Shown one piece after another: positions 5,804 through 7,143 of a stretch of DNA of 7,143 nucleotides. The stretch is taken from positions 1 through 7,143 of the forward strand of contig JAJZFF010000252.1 in the NCBI GenBank assembly GCA_021805485.1. Reading direction: 5' to 3'. The position numbers and the translations under genes were made by a program. The stretch comes from Pseudomonadota bacterium. GTDB lineage: Bacteria; Pseudomonadota; Alphaproteobacteria; Acetobacterales; Acetobacteraceae. The notes under the pieces are model-generated. The model saw only the letters and a program-made list of their open reading frames with translations, did no database searches and had not been told where the DNA came from. The stretch's first letter is position 1. Every line of letters starts with the position of its first letter.

Positions 5804-6730
5804 GTGGATCTGCTGCGAAGCCATTTCAACCTGCGGGAAATGCCGTTCCGGCTGACGCCGGACGAGCGCTATTTCTTCGAGAGCGGCGAGCATGGCCGGG
5901 CGATGGCGCATCTGCTGTTCGGCCTCTCCCAGGGCGATGGCTTCGTGGTGATCACCGGCGAGGTCGGCGCCGGCAAGACCACGCTGATGGAGCGCCTGCT
6001 CGCCCGCCTCAACCCGAGCGCCTACCGCCCGGCGGTGATCACCACGCCGGCGGTCAGCGGCTGGTCGCTGCTCCGCCTGATCGGGGCGGAATTCGGCATC
6101 ACCCGCGTCGCCGACCAGGCCGAGTTCCTGGGGCAGATCTGCGAGCGCTGGCGCGGCGACCACGCCCGCGGGCGCCGCCCCGTCATCGTCATCGACGAGG
6201 CGCAGGCCCTGCCGGCGCAGACGCTGGAAATCCTGCGCCTGCTCTCGAACCTCGCGGACCGCTCGAAGCCGCTGATGCAGGTCATCCTGCTCGGCCAGCC
6301 GGAATTCCGCCGCACGCTCGCCAGCCCGCACATGGAACAGCTGCGCCAGCGGGTGCTTGCCTCCTACCATCTGAACCCGCTGCCCGCCGCCGACGTTGCC
6401 GCCTATATCCGGCACCGGCTCGCCGCGGCCGGCTGCGAGCGCGAGGACCTGTTCGACGAGGGCGCCTTCGCCGCGATCTATGCCGCCACCAACGGCGTGC
6501 CGCGCCGCATCAACCGGCTCTGCGCCCGGCTGCTGTTCAACGCGGCACTGGAGGGCGAGCAGCATATCGGCGCGGCGACGGCGAAGCGGATCGCCGACGA
6601 GCTCGAGCGCGACCTCACCGCCGGCAGCCCGCCCGAGCCGCCCCCGCGCGCGCGGTCGCGCACCGGCCTGGTCGAGCCGGCCGACTTCAATCCCGACGAT
6701 ACGCCAACCTCTGCGGAATACTTCCGATGA
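5804..6730 (+). CDS. XrtA/PEP-CTERM locus AAA ATPase (ExeA/GspA-like, TIGR03015-like)
   Basis: A 308-residue AAA+ ATPase. The GTG start at 5804, 2 bases after the barrel gene's stop, is supported by GAAGGT at 5789-5794 and by the family-typical opening FNLREMPFRLTPDERYFFES. Walker A is GEVGAGKTT (52-60, K58). Walker B is VIVIDEAQAL (127-136, D131-E132). A sensor-1-like strand is QVILLGQPEF (159-168), and a sensor-2-like NGVPRRIN lies at 230-237. The tail after about 270 is Pro/Arg-rich and probably flexible. No transmembrane segment is evident, so it should be cytoplasmic or peripheral. ExeA-type ATPases drive secretin assembly in type II secretion; the XrtA-locus branch is named from that similarity, but its substrate is unknown. 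A role in energising EPS export or assembly is inferred from its constant place among EPS genes. Its stop overlaps the deacetylase start in ATGA, suggesting coupled translation. Confidence 0.9.
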   Translation: MDLLRSHFNLREMPFRLTPDERYFFESGEHGRAMAHLLFGLSQGDGFVVITGEVGAGKTTLMERLLARLNPSAYRPAVITTPAVSGWSLLRLIGAEFGITRVADQAEFLGQICERWRGDHARGRRPVIVIDEAQALPAQTLEILRLLSNLADRSKPLMQVILLGQPEFRRTLASPHMEQLRQRVLASYHLNPLPAADVAAYIRHRLAAAGCEREDLFDEGAFAAIYAATNGVPRRINRLCARLLFNAALEGEQHIGAATAKRIADELERDLTAGSPPEPPPRARSRTGLVEPADFNPDDTPTSAEYFR

Positions 6731-7143
6731 GCCTGACCGGTGCGATGACCATCGATGTCGAGGATTATTTCCAGGTGCAGGCCTTCGCCGACGTGATCGA
6801 CCGCGAAAGCTGGGAGCGCTGGCCGCGGCGCGTCGAGGCCAATACGGAATGGATGCTCGAGGCGCTGGCCGCTCGCGGCGTTCACGCCACCTTCTTCACC
6901 CTGGGCTGGGTGGCCGAGCGCCACAGGGGGCTGGTCCGCCGCATCGTCGAGGCCGGGCACGAGCTGGCCAGCCACGGCTACGGGCACCAGCTGGTCGACC
7001 GCATCGGGCCGGAGGCTTTCCGCGCCGACCTTGCCCGCGCCCGCGCCGCGCTGGAGGATGCCGGCGGCGTCGCGGTGATCGGTTATCGCGCGCCGACCTT
7101 CTCGATCGGGCCGCACGTGCCCTGGGCGTGGGAGATCCTCGAG
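6727..7143 (+). CDS. XrtA-locus polysaccharide deacetylase (NodB/CE4, TIGR03006-like), 5' part
   Basis: The first 139 codons of a gene that runs off the right edge with no stop. The opening MTIDVEDYFQVQAF (from residue 7) is the hallmark of the PEP-CTERM-locus deacetylases. Further NodB-fold motifs: D10 and D13 as candidates for catalytic base and metal ligand, HATFFTLGWVAER (53-65), the zinc-binding HxxxH in SHGYGH (H83 and H87), and motif 3 YRAPTFS (120-126). CE4 enzymes remove N- or O-acetyl groups from sugars using a metal-bound water. Here the probable substrate is the EPS made by this locus, which would alter polymer charge and adhesion (inference). No signal peptide is visible at the N-terminus, which is usual for this branch as I recall it. 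ATG 6727 overlaps the upstream stop by 4 bases; the Shine-Dalgarno is weak, so coupling is likely. About half of the protein should lie beyond the window. Confidence 0.9.
   Translation, partial: MSLTGAMTIDVEDYFQVQAFADVIDRESWERWPRRVEANTEWMLEALAARGVHATFFTLGWVAERHRGLVRRIVEAGHELASHGYGHQLVDRIGPEAFRADLARARAALEDAGGVAVIGYRAPTFSIGPHVPWAWEILE

Noticed and set aside
5726..6565. A 279-codon minus-strand ORF opposite the ExeA-like ATPase
   Set aside because: Composition is that of an antisense shadow, and the + strand has a complete set of AAA motifs.
1..7143. tRNA, rRNA, CRISPR arrays, insertion sequences or phage genes
   Set aside because: No such structures or coding signatures were seen by reading both strands; the window is filled by EPS genes and one leader region.

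Overview
This GC-rich window is the core of an exopolysaccharide (EPS) assembly locus of the XrtA (EpsH-type exosortase) / PEP-CTERM kind. The high GC content, the codon use and the gene order suggest a proteobacterium, most likely an alphaproteobacterium (Acetobacteraceae/Rhodospirillales or Sphingomonadales). That placement is inference, as no rRNA or other taxonomic marker is present. All genes recognised are on the + strand.

Layout: (1) 1-530 is the 3' end of a GT4-type glycosyltransferase. (2) 531-1015 is a 485-base gap. It has an AT-rich core at about 601-680 with a consensus -35 hexamer and inverted and direct repeats, then a possible 20-codon leader ORF, then three small dyads and the Shine-Dalgarno of the next gene. 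(3) 1016-7143 is a tightly packed gene train: outer-membrane polysaccharide export lipoprotein, Wzz-like chain-length determinant, BY-kinase-like ATPase, a large outer-membrane beta-barrel protein (TIGR03016-like), an ExeA-like AAA ATPase (TIGR03015-like) and the start of a polysaccharide deacetylase (TIGR03006-like). Intergenic spacing in this train is +7, -4, +4, +2 and -4 bases, so one polycistronic message with translational coupling is likely.

How the genes work together (from knowledge of the families): the glycosyltransferase adds sugars to the lipid-linked repeat unit. The chain-length protein and its ATPase partner control polymer size at the inner membrane. The export lipoprotein, probably with the beta-barrel, forms the outer-membrane route. 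The ExeA-like ATPase is a conserved locus member of unclear role, and the deacetylase trims acetyl groups from the polymer. The exosortase, PEP-CTERM substrates, FemAB-like protein and asparagine-synthase-like protein usual in such loci are not in the window and would be expected outside it.

The system itself is a known type. The less explained parts are the long structured leader upstream of the operon, with two in-frame small ORFs sharing the peptide VSIPVS, and the divergent kinase-like protein without a C-terminal tyrosine cluster.
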